DNA of 64,000 nucleotides, from contig JBBDSH010000073.1 in NCBI GenBank assembly GCA_040905045.1, positions 1 to 64,000 on the forward strand, written 5' to 3'. The notes under the pieces are model-generated. The model was not told the DNA's origin and searched no databases. It saw nothing but the letters and a program-made list of their open reading frames with translations. Each line of letters starts with the position of its first letter. Positions within the stretch are counted from its first letter, which is position 1. Made by a program: the position numbers and the translations under genes. This DNA is from JBBDSH01 sp040905045. Lineage in GTDB: Bacteria; Pseudomonadota; Gammaproteobacteria; Eutrophobiales; Eutrophobiaceae. Below are positions 63,242 to 64,000 of this stretch, in pieces.

Positions 63242-63589
63242 ATGCCGCACCTGGTTATAGAATATTCCAAAGGTATTGAGGGAAAAGTCAGCATGGAATC
63301 CCTGATGGAGCGGACCTATCAAGCCGCCGTGGCCGCGCAAGTCATGAATCCGGATGATATCAAGGTCAGGGCGTTGCCCTATTCACATTACCGGCTGGCC
63401 CGTCAGGACGGGGATTTCGTTCACGTCACCTGCCGGCTCCTCGAAGGACGAACAAGTGAAGAAAAGGTACGATTGTCCACGGAAATACGCGGTTATCTCT
63501 CGGAATTGCTCCCCGATGTATACAGCCTGTCCGTCGATATCGTGGACATGAATCCGGATGCCTATAAAAAAAGGCTGCTCGATCACTGA
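63242..63589 (+). CDS. CHMI-like tautomerase
   Basis: 115 residues beginning MPHLVIEYSKG with Pro2 (the catalytic N-terminal Pro after Met removal). The overall sequence resembles 5-carboxymethyl-2-hydroxymuconate delta-isomerase (HpaF). The role in that pathway is by family; here the partners of the homoprotocatechuate pathway are not in the window. Five bases after the SnoaL-like gene. Confidence 0.85.
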   Translation: MPHLVIEYSKGIEGKVSMESLMERTYQAAVAAQVMNPDDIKVRALPYSHYRLARQDGDFVHVTCRLLEGRTSEEKVRLSTEIRGYLSELLPDVYSLSVDIVDMNPDAYKKRLLDH

Positions 63590-63597
63590 GCCTCCTT

Positions 63598-64000
63598 ATG
63601 ACGATCACAGACACCAATACAGTGATCGTCGGGGCCGGAATCATCGGGGCCGTTGTAGCGTATAATCTGGCAAAAAACGGGGACCGGCCGGTATTAATTG
63701 ACAAAGACGGTCCCGCGGCAGGGATAACCGGTGCATCATTCGGCTGGCTGAACGCCTACAATGCCGGGGACCGGGCGTATTTCGATTTCCGTCGCCGGAG
63801 CATGGCTGAGTACAAGTCGCTGGTTGAAGAACTGGATTCGTCCATCGACATCAACTGGAACGGCAGTCTTGTCTGGCTGGATGGAGACACGGAGTCAAAC
63901 GGTCTGGTTGAGCGCTTACAGGTCTGGGGATACCCTGTTGAGATTGTTGATGAAAACAGGGCCGGGCAGCTTGAGCCCGGCCTGGCCACGCGGCCGTCCA
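63598..64000 (+). CDS. FAD-dependent oxidoreductase, DadA/DAO-like (cut by the window end)
   Basis: Partial: 134 codons to the window edge without a stop. VIVGAGIIGAVVAYNLA is the dinucleotide-binding glycine motif, followed by PVLIDKDGPAAGITGASFGWLNA, typical of D-amino-acid or sarcosine oxidases and dehydrogenases (DAO family). No signal peptide, so cytosolic. Last visible gene of the tautomerase operon. Confidence 0.85.
   Translation, partial: MTITDTNTVIVGAGIIGAVVAYNLAKNGDRPVLIDKDGPAAGITGASFGWLNAYNAGDRAYFDFRRRSMAEYKSLVEELDSSIDINWNGSLVWLDGDTESNGLVERLQVWGYPVEIVDENRAGQLEPGLATRPS

Noticed and set aside
44623..64000. Genomic island inserted at tRNA-Ser
   Set aside because: The tRNA lies about 2 kb from the catabolic genes, but there is no integrase and no second copy of the tRNA 3' end in the window; two ordinary genes lie between.

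Overview
The window looks like a chromosomal segment of a Gammaproteobacterium. It carries TrxC, GreB, SfsA, a Uup-type ABC-F protein, ThiI, SlyD-like FKBPs, SodB and an FN3K/LMW-phosphatase pair, all typical of that class. Exported c-type cytochromes, a DcaP-like porin and TonB receptors point to a free-living respiratory organism. I cannot name the genus. Intergenic spaces are unusually rich in short dispersed repeats.

Layout. (1) 1-5598: a xanthine-dehydrogenase-family molybdenum hydroxylase operon (FeS, Mo and FAD/4Fe-4S subunits), followed by a 53-residue membrane protein, a di-heme cytochrome b and a small helical protein. The FeS subunit has a twin-arginine signal ending in a lipobox-like site, which suggests an enzyme held on the periplasmic face of the membrane. 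(2) 5716-16633: housekeeping and stress genes: M18 aminopeptidase, a CHAD protein, an attachment-family protein, an LMW phosphatase plus fructosamine kinase (likely protein deglycation), an alcohol dehydrogenase plus MFS transporter, and a luciferase-like monooxygenase. (3) 16738-20880, minus strand: TrxC, an exported hydroxyacid dehydrogenase, a DcaP-like porin and two cytochrome c'-like proteins; a third c'-like paralogue lies at 7652-8122. (4) 20973-46392: mostly core genes (SprT-like, SodB, PHP phosphatase, Uup, Sel1 repeat protein, Csp, FKBPs, GreB, aminotransferase, ThiI, SfsA, an osmoprotectant ABC transporter, a FimX-like regulator, a sirtuin, tRNA-Ser(GGA), TesB). (5) 46739-64000: a catabolic island, described next.

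The island holds two TonB receptors, two amidohydrolases (one a lipoprotein), a Rieske oxygenase overlapping a glutamine-synthetase-like ligase, a DUF2165 membrane protein, a Tat-exported flavin oxidase, an exported metallo-beta-lactamase-fold hydrolase, an exported c cytochrome, an exported SnoaL-like protein, a CHMI-like tautomerase and the start of a DadA-like flavoprotein. Three of its intergenic regions carry copies of a TRTGATCAYA-like box repeated at exactly 13-bp spacing, which suggests one regulator controls the island; no regulator gene is inside the window. The gene set suggests uptake and breakdown of a nitrogen-containing, probably aromatic compound. The substrate is unknown.

Repeats. 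Four families recur: (a) elements with a conserved core but copy-specific, almost perfect 26-30 bp inverted arms; (b) runs of 7-bp units such as gaggagt and cgagcca at gene ends, often in inverted pairs; (c) a roughly 130-260 bp family rich in ctcgccaag/ctttgcg; (d) a tiny GC-rich palindrome inserted into families (a) and (c).
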